DNA from: Chroococcidiopsis sp. CCMEE 29
GTDB lineage: Bacteria > Cyanobacteriota > Cyanobacteriia > Cyanobacteriales > Chroococcidiopsidaceae
Direction of reading: 5' to 3'
DNA length: 64,000 bases
Assembly (NCBI RefSeq): GCF_023558375.1
Contig: NZ_CP083762.1
Coordinates: 274,273-338,272, forward strand
Shown here: one piece after another, positions 1-8,477 of the stretch
Position numbering within the stretch: the first letter of the stretch is position 1
How the letters are laid out: every line of letters starts with the position of its first letter
Made by a program: the position numbers and the translations under genes
Notes under the pieces: generated by a model
Database searches by the model: none
What the model saw: the letters and a program-made list of their open reading frames with translations, nothing else
What the model was told of the DNA's origin: nothing

Positions 1-692
1 CTAAAGCATTCGGTGTTGCAGGAGCTAAGGTGGTTTTCTCAGGACGACGCGAACCAGAAGGTAAAGCAACGGAAGCTCAGCTACGAGATGCTGGGGTTGA
101 CTGTTTATTTGTGCAATCGGATGTCTTGAACGAAGCCGAGATTAAAGCGCTTGTGCAAACCACCGTCGAGAAGTTTGGGAAACTCGATTATGCCTTCAAC
201 AATGCAGGCATCGAGGCACGCTCTAAACCCCTGCACGAACAATCAATCGAAGACTTTGACAAACTGATGGCGGTCAACGTGCGGGGACTGTTCTTGTGCA
301 TGAAATATGAAATTCAGCAAATGCTGACTCAAGGAGCTGGGGTGATCGTCAATACCTCCGCGATAGCAGGGATGATTGCGTTTCCAGGGATATCTCCGTA
401 TGTCGCGAGTAAACATGCTGTCGTGGGGCTGACACGAGCGGCAGCGCTCGACTATGCCAAGCAGGGCATTCGGATTAATGCGGTTAACCCTGGCGCTATT
501 GCGACTGAGTTGTTTGCTCGTAGCATTAACCCGGTGGGCATCACAGCGGATGATTTCGCATCGATGGTGCCAATGGGACGCATAGGACAGGCAGAGGAAA
601 TCGCTCAAACAGTTGTTTTTCTCTGCTCTGATGCTGCCAGCTACATCACTGGACAACCTTTAGCTATCGATGGCGGATTCACAGTGAGTTGA
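1..692 (+). CDS. SDR family oxidoreductase, 5' end outside window
   Basis: Short-chain dehydrogenase/reductase that would reduce or oxidise a small alcohol or ketone with NAD(P). The reading frame is open from the first bases, so the N-terminal TGxxxGxG nucleotide-binding motif lies upstream of the window and the gene is only partly seen. Visible family marks are the NNAG motif, the catalytic Ser-Tyr-Lys region (NTSAIAG, then YVASK), the VNPG segment after it and the usual C-terminal IDGG. Substrate cannot be inferred. It is followed after 17 bases by a decayed second SDR gene, so this was a tandem SDR pair. Confidence 0.9.
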   Translation, partial: KAFGVAGAKVVFSGRREPEGKATEAQLRDAGVDCLFVQSDVLNEAEIKALVQTTVEKFGKLDYAFNNAGIEARSKPLHEQSIEDFDKLMAVNVRGLFLCMKYEIQQMLTQGAGVIVNTSAIAGMIAFPGISPYVASKHAVVGLTRAAALDYAKQGIRINAVNPGAIATELFARSINPVGITADDFASMVPMGRIGQAEEIAQTVVFLCSDAASYITGQPLAIDGGFTVS

Positions 693-709
693 TCGAGAGG
701 AGTAACAGG

Positions 710-904
710 ATGATACTTCAGAATAAAGTGGCTTTAGTCACGTGAGGCACAACAGGAATTGGCAGAGCAACTGCGATCGGCTTTGGTGCTGCTGGTGCAA
801 AGGTGGTAGTTTCAGGCAGACGCAATCAGAAGGGGAAAAAACTGCCAAACTGATTTGCGAAACGGGCGCTGAATGCTTATATGTCCATTCAGATGTAAGC
901 AGTG
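710..904 (+). pseudogene. Second SDR gene, N-terminal remnant
   Basis: A ribosome binding site (GAGAGGAGTAACAGG) precedes an ATG at 710. The frame starts like an SDR Rossmann fold but meets a TGA at 743 inside the glycine motif (VT*GTTGIGRA). It then reads GAAGAKVVVSGRR, closely matching the preceding SDR gene. A one-base frameshift near 830 is needed to continue (EGEKTAKLICETGAE). The gene is cut at 904 by the IS1-type remnant. This is a dead tandem duplicate of its neighbour. Confidence 0.8.
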
Positions 905-1368
905 GGTAGTGTTCTAGACCTGTGGAAGCACTCAAACGGCGCGACCAAACTCATGGCGATTGATGAACAATCCAATCACGGTGTCATGCAAACAAATGGA
1001 TTTGGAGAAACAAATCGTTTCTCGGGTTAACCGCTTAATCCGAGTTCTTAACGTCAAATGTTTTCGCTCAATCTTCTGGGTGTTTGCTTTGCCGACTGTA
1101 TGACACTTCTAGTCTAACAACCGTAAATATGCTCCCCAGCCATCCGTGTAAAAGTGCTTTAAGCCAAATGGAGCTAACAACTGTTTGAGGAGGACTAACG
1201 CTGTATCTTGATGGGGTGCGAGGACGTAAGCCAGCATCTGACCTGTCCGGTGGTCAATGACAGACCAGAACCACCGTTGCTGTTTCTTAGACTGTACAAA
1301 GCTCCACATCTCATCCATTTCAGCCTCTTCGACTTATTTCATCCCTTACACAGGTGTAGAACACTACC
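905..1368 (-). mobile_element. IS1-family remnant with both ends, internal deletion
   Basis: Two 19-bp ends match in inverted orientation with one mismatch (GGTAGTGTTCTAGACCTGT at 905-923, complement at 1350-1368). Inside, the minus strand encodes an IS1 InsB-like DDE transposase: DEMWSFV, then YTDGWGAY, an in-frame TAG near 1109, then the typical tail (IERKHLTLRTRIKRL, HDTVIGLFINRHEF). The InsA zinc-finger part is missing. No target duplication is visible. The element is inactive and could only move in trans. Confidence 0.85.
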
Positions 1369-1409
1369 TGATAACATCCCTTAACTTAATGCCATTCGAT
1401 CCTGAGTCT

Positions 1410-1473
1410 TCTAGTCAATAACCTCAATTAATGTTTCACTGAGGATAGTTTTATGTCACGCATAGCTTTACAG
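1410..1473. repeat. Leader duplication, copy 1
   Basis: This is the 43-base leader plus the first seven codons of the GNAT gene. It recurs at 3961-4024 in front of an unrelated gene with few mismatches. The ribosome binding site (GAGGATAG) and the start of the protein (MSRIALQ against MARIPLQ) are both inside the repeat. Confidence 0.85.
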
Positions 1474-2376
1474 CACTCACAGCCCCAACCCTCCCCACTC
1501 AATAGATCCACCTCCGATCAAAGCTTAAAGCTCCGGTTGGGCAGCCCTGCGGATGTTCAGGCTTGCGCTGAAATCTGCTACGAAGCCTTCAAAACCATTT
1601 CTGAGCAGCATGGGTTTCCCCCCGATTTTCCGGTGCCTGAAATGGCTCAGGGCATGATGTCGATGCTGTTTTCGCACCCCGATGTTTACTCTGTCGTTGC
1701 TGAGATGGCTGGACAGATTGTCGGTAGCAACTTCCTGTGGGAAGAGTCAACTATTGCCGGGGTGGGACCGATCACCATTGTCCCCCATATTCAGAATGCT
1801 ACCCTGGGTAGACGCCTGATGGAAGCGGTGCTGGAACGGGCACAACAACAAGGGTTTGTTGGGGTGCGCTTGGTGCAGGCTGCATTTCATAACCGAGCAC
1901 TGTCGCTCTACACCAAACTGGGGTTTGATGTGCAGGAGCCACTGGCGAATCTGCAAGGACCAGCACTGGGGCTGGAAATTCCAGGGTATGCAGTCCGCCC
2001 AGCCACCGAGGAAGATTTGGCAGCCTGTAATCGTCTCTGTCGGCAGGTTCATGGTTTTGAGCGGGGTCGAGAACTGCTTCAGTCCATTCAACAAGGTACG
2101 GCGACCGTTGTAGAATTCGATGCTCGGATCACGGGCTATGCCACGCTGATCGGCTTCTTTGGTCATGCTGTTGGCGAAAGCAACGAAGACCTGAAGGCAC
2201 TGATTGGTGCGGCAAAGTCTTTTGAGGGATCTGGATTTCTTCTGCCTACCCGCAACAGCCAACTGTTTCGCTGGTGTTTGCACCACGGACTGCGCATTGT
2301 GCAACCCATGACATTGATGAGTCTCGGTCTCTACAACCAACCTGCCGGTGCATTTCTGCCATCTATTACCTTTTGA
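1453..2376 (+). CDS. GNAT family N-acetyltransferase, two-domain
   Basis: Protein of 307 residues predicted to transfer an acetyl group from acetyl-CoA to an unknown acceptor. The first GNAT domain (about residues 25-165) ends with the usual NRALSLYTKLGF motif and has a loose acetyl-CoA loop around ATLGRRLMEAV. A second, weaker GNAT-like domain begins at GYAVRPATEEDLAACNRLCR (about 175-295), a tandem-GNAT architecture. The ATG at 1453 follows GAGGATAG at good spacing. It is separated from the downstream GMC oxidoreductase by only 45 bases, so the two are probably co-transcribed. Its leader is duplicated at 3961. Confidence 0.85.
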   Translation: MSRIALQHSQPQPSPLNRSTSDQSLKLRLGSPADVQACAEICYEAFKTISEQHGFPPDFPVPEMAQGMMSMLFSHPDVYSVVAEMAGQIVGSNFLWEESTIAGVGPITIVPHIQNATLGRRLMEAVLERAQQQGFVGVRLVQAAFHNRALSLYTKLGFDVQEPLANLQGPALGLEIPGYAVRPATEEDLAACNRLCRQVHGFERGRELLQSIQQGTATVVEFDARITGYATLIGFFGHAVGESNEDLKALIGAAKSFEGSGFLLPTRNSQLFRWCLHHGLRIVQPMTLMSLGLYNQPAGAFLPSITF

Positions 2377-2421
2377 GTGAACCCTACATTTTCATCACAG
2401 ACAACAAAGCAGGAGAATATC

Positions 2422-3942
2422 GTGACTCACTACGACTACATTGTGATTGGTGCAGGCTCAGCAGGCTGTGTGGTTGCCAATCGTCTCACAGAAGACCCTG
2501 AAACAACGGTGTTGTTACTTGAAGCAGGCAACCCGGATACCAAACCAGAGATTCAAATCCCAGCAGATTGCCTAAAACTACTCGGCTCCGAGGTGGACTG
2601 GGGCTATTTCTCGGAACCCGAACCCTACCTGAACGATCGCAAAATCTTTTGTTCGCGCGGCAAAGTCTTAGGGGGCACCAGTTCGATTAATGGCATGCTC
2701 TATGTTCGAGGTAATCCTCACGATTATGACCACTGGCAGGAGTTGGGAAATCCCGGTTGGAGTTCTCAGGATGTCTTACCCTATTTCAAGAAATCTGAGC
2801 ACCAGCAACGCGGTGCCGATGCATACCACGGGGTTGATGGGGAGCTGAGCGTTACCGATCTCATTGCTCCTACTGTGATTTCTCAACGATTTATAGACGC
2901 AGCGATGGCATTGGGCTATGACTACAATCCTGATTTCAACGGGATGCAACAGTCAGGGGTAGGACCATATCAGTTCAACATCAAGGATGGCAAGCGACAC
3001 AGTACTGCTGCTGCCTTCCTGGTGCCCATTCAAAGGCGTCCCAATTTGACTGTAATCACTGGGGCGTTGGTCACTCGATTGTTGTTTGAGGGAACCCGCG
3101 CCGTTGGGGTGGAATATCTGCACTCTGGAATGCTGCACCAAGTCAGGGTTAATCGGGAAGTGATTTTAAGTGCGGGCGCGTTCGATTCGCCCAAGCTGCT
3201 GATGCTATCTGGCATTGGGGATGCAACACACTTGCAATCATTGGGGATTTCTGTCGTCGTCGATCTGCCGGGTGTCGGTCAAAACCTGCAAGACCACGTT
3301 GTCGTTTCTGTGGTATACCAGGCAACTCAGAACTTACACTTTGCAAGCACTAGTAGTATCGGGGAAGCTGGATTATTTTTGCATAGCGAGGGGAATTTGG
3401 AGGCTATACCAGATTTACAGTTCTTCTGCGGTCCCATTCAGTTCTTACCGCCTGGCTATACTCCCTCTGATTTCGGATTCACAGGTGCAGTCACTTTGAA
3501 CCGTCTCCGAAACATTGGTAGTGTCAGTTTGCGTTCGCCTGACCCCAAAGATACGCCGGTGATTCGGCTGAACTGTCTGCAAAGTGAAGCCGATGTGCAA
3601 AAGTTAGTGGCTGCGATTAAATTAATGCGCCAATTGTTCCAGAACAGTGCTTTTGATGAGTTTCGCGGTGCAGAAATTGCTCCGGGTGCCGACGTGACTA
3701 ATGATAAAGCACTCGTTGCTTACATCCGAGACACTGGCAGCACGTTTTGGCATTCGGTCGGCACTTGTAAAATGGGCACTGACCCAATGGCAGTTGTAGA
3801 CCCCGAACTACGAGTACATCGGGTTGAGGGATTGCGGGTCGTGGATGCCTCCATCATGCCAACGATCACCACAGGAAATCCGAACGCACCCACCATCATG
3901 ATCGGTGAAAAGGCAGCCGATTTAATTAAAGTTGTAGACTGA
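2422..3942 (+). CDS. GMC-family FAD-dependent oxidoreductase
   Basis: Flavoprotein of the glucose-methanol-choline family, closest in layout to choline/alcohol dehydrogenases (BetA-like), oxidising an unknown alcohol. The FAD Rossmann motif (IVIGAGSAGCVVANRL) is at the N-terminus. Both GMC signatures are present (GKVLGGTSSINGMLY, and the GAFDSPKLLMLSGIG region). The catalytic His is in FWHSVGTCKMG, and the terminal TGNPNAPTIMIGEKAAD carries the second active-site polar residue. I chose the GTG at 2422 because AGGAG lies six bases upstream; an in-frame GTG at 2377 directly abuts the GNAT stop but lacks a good site. The domain appears complete. Confidence 0.93.
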   Translation: MTHYDYIVIGAGSAGCVVANRLTEDPETTVLLLEAGNPDTKPEIQIPADCLKLLGSEVDWGYFSEPEPYLNDRKIFCSRGKVLGGTSSINGMLYVRGNPHDYDHWQELGNPGWSSQDVLPYFKKSEHQQRGADAYHGVDGELSVTDLIAPTVISQRFIDAAMALGYDYNPDFNGMQQSGVGPYQFNIKDGKRHSTAAAFLVPIQRRPNLTVITGALVTRLLFEGTRAVGVEYLHSGMLHQVRVNREVILSAGAFDSPKLLMLSGIGDATHLQSLGISVVVDLPGVGQNLQDHVVVSVVYQATQNLHFASTSSIGEAGLFLHSEGNLEAIPDLQFFCGPIQFLPPGYTPSDFGFTGAVTLNRLRNIGSVSLRSPDPKDTPVIRLNCLQSEADVQKLVAAIKLMRQLFQNSAFDEFRGAEIAPGADVTNDKALVAYIRDTGSTFWHSVGTCKMGTDPMAVVDPELRVHRVEGLRVVDASIMPTITTGNPNAPTIMIGEKAADLIKVVD

Positions 3943-3960
3943 CATAGCACTACGCATATA

Positions 3961-4024
3961 TCTAGTCAATAACCTGAATTAATGTTTCACTGAGGACAGT
4001 TTTATGGCACGTATACCATTACAG
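3961..4024. repeat. Leader duplication, copy 2
   Basis: Copy of the segment at 1410-1473, including ribosome binding site (GAGGACAG), ATG and seven codons. It drives the hypothetical gene starting at 4004. Confidence 0.85.
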
Positions 4025-4315
4025 GGCAAAGATGATTTTGAGCATATTAGGGTTGCAACTCAAGTTGATTTTCTTGGCGATTCCTCGGTTAATCATGCAC
4101 TCATTGCTGTTGCACAAGAGGTAGCTGAGTTGCTTAAACAAGCCTATCCGGTTCAAGCTGACGGCATCAATCACACTGGAACAATTGCTATTCGCACCAT
4201 CGAGCCAGAATACAGACAAATCATTGATGATGAAGAATGTCCGTCATCATTTGCATCGTCGCCAACGTCAACGCCAACGTCAAGGTTCTGTTGCAAAAAC
4301 TTTCTCAAACCCTAG
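4004..4315 (+). CDS. Hypothetical protein, C-terminus replaced by a small IR element
   Basis: Not recognised. About 80 residues of helical, mixed-charge sequence follow a start region copied from the GNAT gene. The natural C-terminus is lost: a 12-bp tandem repeat (4259-4283) leads into the inverted-repeat element at 4284, which supplies the last codons. It is probably a truncated gene. Start and ribosome binding site are convincing; function is unknown. Confidence 0.45.
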   Translation: MARIPLQGKDDFEHIRVATQVDFLGDSSVNHALIAVAQEVAELLKQAYPVQADGINHTGTIAIRTIEPEYRQIIDDEECPSSFASSPTSTPTSRFCCKNFLKP

Positions 4316-4383
4316 ACACGGAGTTGTATTATGCATGTTTCAACGCTACAGATAGTGCTTCTCCAATTTTTTGCAACAGAACC
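4284..4383. mobile_element. 100-bp MITE-like element
   Basis: Perfect 16-bp terminal inverted repeats, GGTTCTGTTGCAAAAA at 4284-4299 and its complement at 4368-4383, enclose about 68 bases without a gene. The ends resemble IS6/IS26-like tips (GGnnCTGTTGCAAA). A related end lies alone at 32287-32302. No target duplication is visible. It could be an internally deleted IS. Confidence 0.7.
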
Positions 4384-4633
4384 GTTCTTTTATTCCTGGA
4401 GTTGTCAATAATTTGCAATCCCGTATTCTGCCCACAGTGCTGTCACGTTCTTTAATGGCTTAACTAGTTGGGAGAACCGTTCGCTTAGGATTGCAGGCAA
4501 ATCTTCTCTCTAACAGGGTTAGGCTTTTTAAGCTCGGCTTCGAGTAACCTGGTGCATTGGTTTCATGTTTGAGATGTGGTCATTCTCATGAAACCCTGCC
4601 CTGTCTACTTTTGCACTTTAAAGGAAGAATATC

Positions 4634-5824
4634 ATGTCTCAAACAGTAAAAACGCCGCAGCTATCGCAAATTGAGGTTGTGGCATCGGGTCTAGATAGTC
4701 CACGTAAGTTGAGCTTTGGTCCGGATGAGGCACTTTATGTTGCCGAAGCCGGACGAGGAGGAACAGGCGCTAGTATTCTGTCTTCGAGTGGCGCGTCTGT
4801 GTTCTATGGCGCAACGGGTGCGATTACCCGAATTCAAAACGAGGTTGCCCAACGAGTTGTCACCGGACTCCCATCGCTGGCATTACCCGATGGATCAGAT
4901 GCGGTGGGTGTCAGTGATATTGAGTTTGATACGGATGGAAATGCCTATGCGATCGTCGGTCTTGCCAGCAATCCAGCCAATCGCGATGAGTTCCTACAAG
5001 TTCCTGATTTTAGCCAGTTGATCGCAATCGATAACTTCGACGGTGGTGCAACCTGGACAAAACTGCGGGATTTTGGCGCGTATGAACAAACCAACAATCC
5101 CGATGGGCAAAACGTAGACACTAACCTCTATGACTTGCTGATTGAGGACAATACTGTATACGTCATTGATGCAGGTGCGAATGATTTGCTCAGTCAGCGA
5201 GCTTTTAGCGGCGAACCAACTCTAGAAACCGTCTTTCCAACTCGTACCACGACTGATCCACTCACAGGTGAAGTAGTGCGGCAGGCTGTCCCTACCTCAG
5301 TCGCCGTTGGCCCGGATGGTGCGCTCTATATCGGCGAATTGACTGGGCTTCCTTTTCAAGCAAAAACAGCACAAGTTTATCGCATCAATGCGGAAGGTCA
5401 ACCAGAAGTCTATGCAGGCGGTTTTACGAATATCACTGATATAGCCTTTGATGACTCTGGAGGTCTGTATGTCCTGGAATATGATGCGGATGGGATCTTG
5501 AACGGTAGTGATGCAGGTGCGCTAATCTATGTGTCTCCAGATGGTAAAATGCGTACCACGATCGCGGATGATGAACTAATTAATCCGACGGGTTTAGAAA
5601 TCGGTGCTGACGGTGACATTTACATTTCCAATAAAGGCTTTATCGCCGGACAAGGAGAGGTGCTGCGGTTGAGTTTAGAGAAGGATACAACCTTTGGTTG
5701 CGCTCCGCTGTATGACTCGGTGAAGCACTGCATGATGGAGATCGCGGCAGATAGCGATCTGGCGAATGTCTCCCATCCTCTGTTGGGTCATTCGTTTTTT
5801 GTCCAGTCACATTTAGGAGCTTGA
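4634..5824 (+). CDS. ScyD/ScyE family protein (beta-propeller)
   Basis: The sequence matches the cyanobacterial ScyD/ScyE family, named from scytonemin gene clusters. It has repeated propeller strands of the type GPDGALYIGEL, FDDSGGLYVLEYDADG and GADGDIYISNKG, and the PSLALPDGSDAVGVSDI region. No clear signal peptide is seen. The family part ends near GQGEVLRL (about residue 345). The last 50 residues look like read-through into unrelated DNA, and the stop lies inside the 47-bp repeat at 5801. A good ribosome binding site (AAGGAAG) precedes the ATG. Other scytonemin genes are absent here, so the role is unclear. Confidence 0.85.
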   Translation: MSQTVKTPQLSQIEVVASGLDSPRKLSFGPDEALYVAEAGRGGTGASILSSSGASVFYGATGAITRIQNEVAQRVVTGLPSLALPDGSDAVGVSDIEFDTDGNAYAIVGLASNPANRDEFLQVPDFSQLIAIDNFDGGATWTKLRDFGAYEQTNNPDGQNVDTNLYDLLIEDNTVYVIDAGANDLLSQRAFSGEPTLETVFPTRTTTDPLTGEVVRQAVPTSVAVGPDGALYIGELTGLPFQAKTAQVYRINAEGQPEVYAGGFTNITDIAFDDSGGLYVLEYDADGILNGSDAGALIYVSPDGKMRTTIADDELINPTGLEIGADGDIYISNKGFIAGQGEVLRLSLEKDTTFGCAPLYDSVKHCMMEIAADSDLANVSHPLLGHSFFVQSHLGA

Positions 5825-5847
5825 ACGCCGACAGGAGCCGCCGTAAT
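5801..5847. repeat. 47-bp dispersed repeat, copy 1
   Basis: Nearly identical to 8578-8624 in the same orientation. On the minus strand both copies can be read as the start of one peptide (AAPVxVQAPKxDWT), so the repeat may be the 5' end of a gene duplicated here. Confidence 0.8.
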
Positions 5848-5884
5848 AGCTGCACAATCTCATCCTCACTCACTAACTATTTCT

Positions 5885-6003
5885 GTGCTTCTACAATCGG
5901 CTGCTAAACAAGGAATTCGAGTAAATGCTGTCAATTGAGCGCGGTGGATGGTGGAATTACCGCGCAATAACAAAAGATGATCGATGGCGGAGTGTGGTGG
6001 TGT
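5885..6003 (+). pseudogene. SDR C-terminal remnants
   Basis: Short frames read SAAKQGIRVNAVN then a stop, AVDGGITAQ then a stop, and MIDGGVWWCE. They match the VNPG and IDGG regions of short-chain dehydrogenases, with the interior deleted. At least one dead SDR gene lies here, perhaps two joined ends. Confidence 0.6.
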
Positions 6004-6053
6004 GAATCAATTACTGTTCATGACACAGTTTATTGATCAACAGGAGTATTCTC

Positions 6054-6197
6054 ATGTCCTCAAATAATGAAAGGAAACAACTAATGTCACAACATCAAGA
6101 TACTGCTCAGTACGACCAAAATCGACGACTTCACGCTCAAACAATGTCTCCACAAGAGAAGCAACACAGCCGTTCGCCCTTCACCATAAGAATCTGA
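6054..6197 (+). CDS. Small hypothetical ORF, 47 residues
   Basis: An ATG preceded by CAGGAG opens a very polar peptide rich in Gln, Asn and Arg, ending FTIRI. It is not recognised. It sits directly before a decayed BBE-domain gene and may be a truncated gene start. Confidence 0.3.
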   Translation: MSSNNERKQLMSQHQDTAQYDQNRRLHAQTMSPQEKQHSRSPFTIRI

Positions 6198-6279
6198 CAA
6201 ATTGTTGTAAGAATCCGAAAGACGTTGAGCATTGGAACTTAGTACACTTTAGGTACTAAGAATCAAGAGAATCCCATAC

Positions 6280-6524
6280 AAACTTCTCCGCATATAGAGC
6301 AGTATACAACTGCAAAAGACAGACTTTTGCCACGGGCACAGCACATCTCACAGGCACTTAAACCTTATGCCTTCAACGGGGGATATATCAACCTCTTGGA
6401 TCAGGAAGAGCAGGAACGGGTTCCGCTCGCTTTCGGGTCGAACTATGAACGATTGCTCGACCTGAAACGGAGATATGACCCAGATGATGTCTTTGATTCG
6501 ACGATCGGACACGTCGCACCCTAA
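6280..6524 (+). pseudogene. FAD-linked oxidase, C-terminal BBE-domain remnant
   Basis: The open frame reads AFNGGYINLLDQEEQERVPL, then FGSNYERLLDLKRRYDPDD and a terminal IGHVAP. This is the berberine-bridge-enzyme C-terminal domain pattern (GGxYxNxL, AxGxNYxRLxxLKxxYDPxxxF). The FAD-binding N-terminal two thirds is absent and there is no proper start, so only the tail survives. Confidence 0.75.
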
Positions 6525-6526
6525 TT

Positions 6527-6580
6527 ATGAGGAGCAATTTCATGACGCGATCTTTCTGGTTTTTTGGATCTTGCCTCGCT
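6527..6580 (+). repeat. Duplicate of the cupin gene start
   Basis: The ribosome binding site and first 15 or so codons (SFWFFGS) match 7014-7067 at the start of the cupin gene. The frame then diverges and stops, leaving a dead duplicate 5' end. Confidence 0.75.
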
Positions 6581-6682
6581 GATTGGACAACTTGGGACAA
6601 ATTAATTTTGTACGGCATGTTTGAGAAGTTGTTATGGCTCATTCATCCAAACATTCAAAGCGAACAACTGAGGGCTTGAACT

Positions 6683-7018
6683 ATGTTAACCGAAAACCAA
6701 ACCACTGAATCTTGCTCTACAGACCTCGACAAAGAGATTGTTCATTTGCTCAATTATGCAAGAACTAAACTACTGACCAAGATGCCACGACAGCTAAAAA
6801 TGACATCCTACCTGCGACTCTGCTGCCTCGCCATTCGCAAGCTGCACCAGAGGCGGGGATTGGCAGGTAAGCCTAGGGCGTGTTTTAAAACCTTCTCATC
6901 TGAGCACTGCTCCGTTTACGGTTTCCACAAAGCTGCTCGCACCTATGGCATGGGAACTGAAGTGGTACTGAGGCTGCCCTGCATCTTCAGTCACAGCTAT
7001 TACACATCAACTTTATAG
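6683..7018 (+). CDS. Uncertain ORF, 111 residues
   Basis: Starts with ATG after a weak site. Roughly the first 60 residues (MLTENQTTESCSTDLDKEIV...) look plausibly coding, the rest is Cys/His-rich and reads like non-coding DNA. It matches no family I know. It may be a truncated gene, or the interval between the two cupin-start copies. Confidence 0.25.
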   Translation: MLTENQTTESCSTDLDKEIVHLLNYARTKLLTKMPRQLKMTSYLRLCCLAIRKLHQRRGLAGKPRACFKTFSSEHCSVYGFHKAARTYGMGTEVVLRLPCIFSHSYYTSTL

Positions 7019-7028
7019 GAGCGATCTG

Positions 7029-7478
7029 ATGATGCAATCTTTCTGGTTTTTTGGTTCTTACCTCACTATCCTTGCCGATCGCACCACGACCGGAGGACAG
7101 TACGATCTAATTGAAGGTTACTTTCCACTTGGCTCCCAGACTCCTCCCCATCGCCACACGCGCTATTTGGAGCAACTCTATGTGCTGGAAGGAGAATTCA
7201 CTATTTGGGCAGGTGAGAACAAGGTTGTACTCAGCACAGGTGAAAACTTCTTGATTCCGGTTAGCACACCTCACGTCGTTGCCGCAATTGGCGATCAACC
7301 CGCTCGTGGATTGATACTTGCTGCGCCCAGTGCCTTTGCTCGGTTAATTGAAGCAACGGGAACGCAGAATAAGGCAGAAACACCGGATATGGCGCTGTTC
7401 GATCGCGTTTCTGCCGAGATTGGCGATGAGATTTTGGGCCCGCCCGGAACCTTACCCTTCGCTGCTACGGAAACGTAG
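7029..7478 (+). CDS. Cupin domain protein
   Basis: Single-domain cupin of 149 residues. Cupin motif 1 is visible as PPHRHTRYLEQLYVLEGEF and motif 2 as FLIPVSTPHVVAA, giving metal-binding His residues. Such proteins bind a metal and act as quercetinase-like dioxygenases, isomerases or sensors; the substrate is unknown here. The start follows TAGGAG at seven-base spacing. It is 45 bases upstream of a thioredoxin-reductase-like flavoprotein, likely in one transcript. Confidence 0.85.
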   Translation: MMQSFWFFGSYLTILADRTTTGGQYDLIEGYFPLGSQTPPHRHTRYLEQLYVLEGEFTIWAGENKVVLSTGENFLIPVSTPHVVAAIGDQPARGLILAAPSAFARLIEATGTQNKAETPDMALFDRVSAEIGDEILGPPGTLPFAATET

Positions 7479-7523
7479 CCAATCCGCCGTTTATGACCCT
7501 TTCTCTTTTGTGAGCAAACTAGA

Positions 7524-8477
7524 ATGATGAATACTTACTCTTCGTCTGATCTTTTAGATGTGATTATTGTGGGTGCAGGTCCAACTGGACTCAGTGTTGC
7601 CCTGCTGCTGGGGCGATCGCGTAAACATGTTCTCGTCATCGACTCTGGTCAACCTCGCAATGCCTTGTCTCATGCAGCAAACGGCTTTTTTTCGAGAGAT
7701 GGTATTGTCCCTTCTGAACTGTTGCAAATCGGACGTGAGCAGTTGCAAAAGTACGAAACTGTCAAATTTCAGATTGGTAAAGTGATAGATGCCAAGCCGA
7801 TCGAAACTGCGCCAGAGAAAGGCGATCGCTTTCAAGTCACGCTCGATACAGGTGAGCAATTGACAACGCGAAAATTGCTGTTAGCGACAGGCGTAAAAGA
7901 CAAACTGCCGGAGATTGAAGGCTTTGCCCAACTGTGGGGAACGAGTGTGTTTCACTGTCCCTACTGTCACGGTTGGGAGGTACGAGATCAACCACTGGCG
8001 ATTTACGGCAAAGGAGAAGCGGGATTTGAAATGGCGCAACACCTGACAGGTTGGAGTCATGATTTAATCCTTTGCTCAGATGGCGATGCAGGCTTAAGCG
8101 ACGAGCAAAGAACACAACTATCAACTTGGAGTATCCAATTGCGTGAAGAAAAGATAGCTCAACTGGAGCAAGAAAATGGAACATTGACTGGAATTAGGCT
8201 GACTACTGGCGAAGTCATTCCCCGGCGCGGCGTTTTTGTCCAATCTCAACCGCACCAGCATAGTAATTTAGCACAACAGTTGGGCTGTAACCTCACTGAC
8301 ACTGGTGCAGTACAAGTGGGCGAAGATAAACAAACTTCTATTCCGGGTGTGTATGCAGCCGGAGACACGGTAAATCTGTTCTCGGCAATTAGCATTGTTG
8401 TGGCAGAGGGAATGATGGCAGGCGTGTTCATCAATCGGGCGCTGATTAGAGAAAATTTAATGGCACCGAGTCATTAA
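7524..8477 (+). CDS. NAD(P)/FAD-dependent oxidoreductase, thioredoxin-reductase-like
   Basis: Two-dinucleotide-fold flavoprotein of 317 residues. The FAD motif VGAGPTGLSVALLLGRS is at residues 16-32, the NAD(P) region near AIYGKGEAGFEMA, and the C-terminal FAD motif is VYAAGDT. A CPYCHGWE motif at residues 145-152 takes the place of the CATCDG redox pair of true thioredoxin reductases. This CPYC form occurs in a TrxR-like subgroup that reduces small molecules or dithiols. It follows the cupin gene closely. Confidence 0.9.
   Translation: MMNTYSSSDLLDVIIVGAGPTGLSVALLLGRSRKHVLVIDSGQPRNALSHAANGFFSRDGIVPSELLQIGREQLQKYETVKFQIGKVIDAKPIETAPEKGDRFQVTLDTGEQLTTRKLLLATGVKDKLPEIEGFAQLWGTSVFHCPYCHGWEVRDQPLAIYGKGEAGFEMAQHLTGWSHDLILCSDGDAGLSDEQRTQLSTWSIQLREEKIAQLEQENGTLTGIRLTTGEVIPRRGVFVQSQPHQHSNLAQQLGCNLTDTGAVQVGEDKQTSIPGVYAAGDTVNLFSAISIVVAEGMMAGVFINRALIRENLMAPSH

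Noticed and set aside
4634-5824. Scytonemin biosynthesis cluster
   Set aside because: Only a ScyD/ScyE-like gene is present; no scyA, scyB or scyC neighbours are seen, and ScyD/E-type proteins occur widely.
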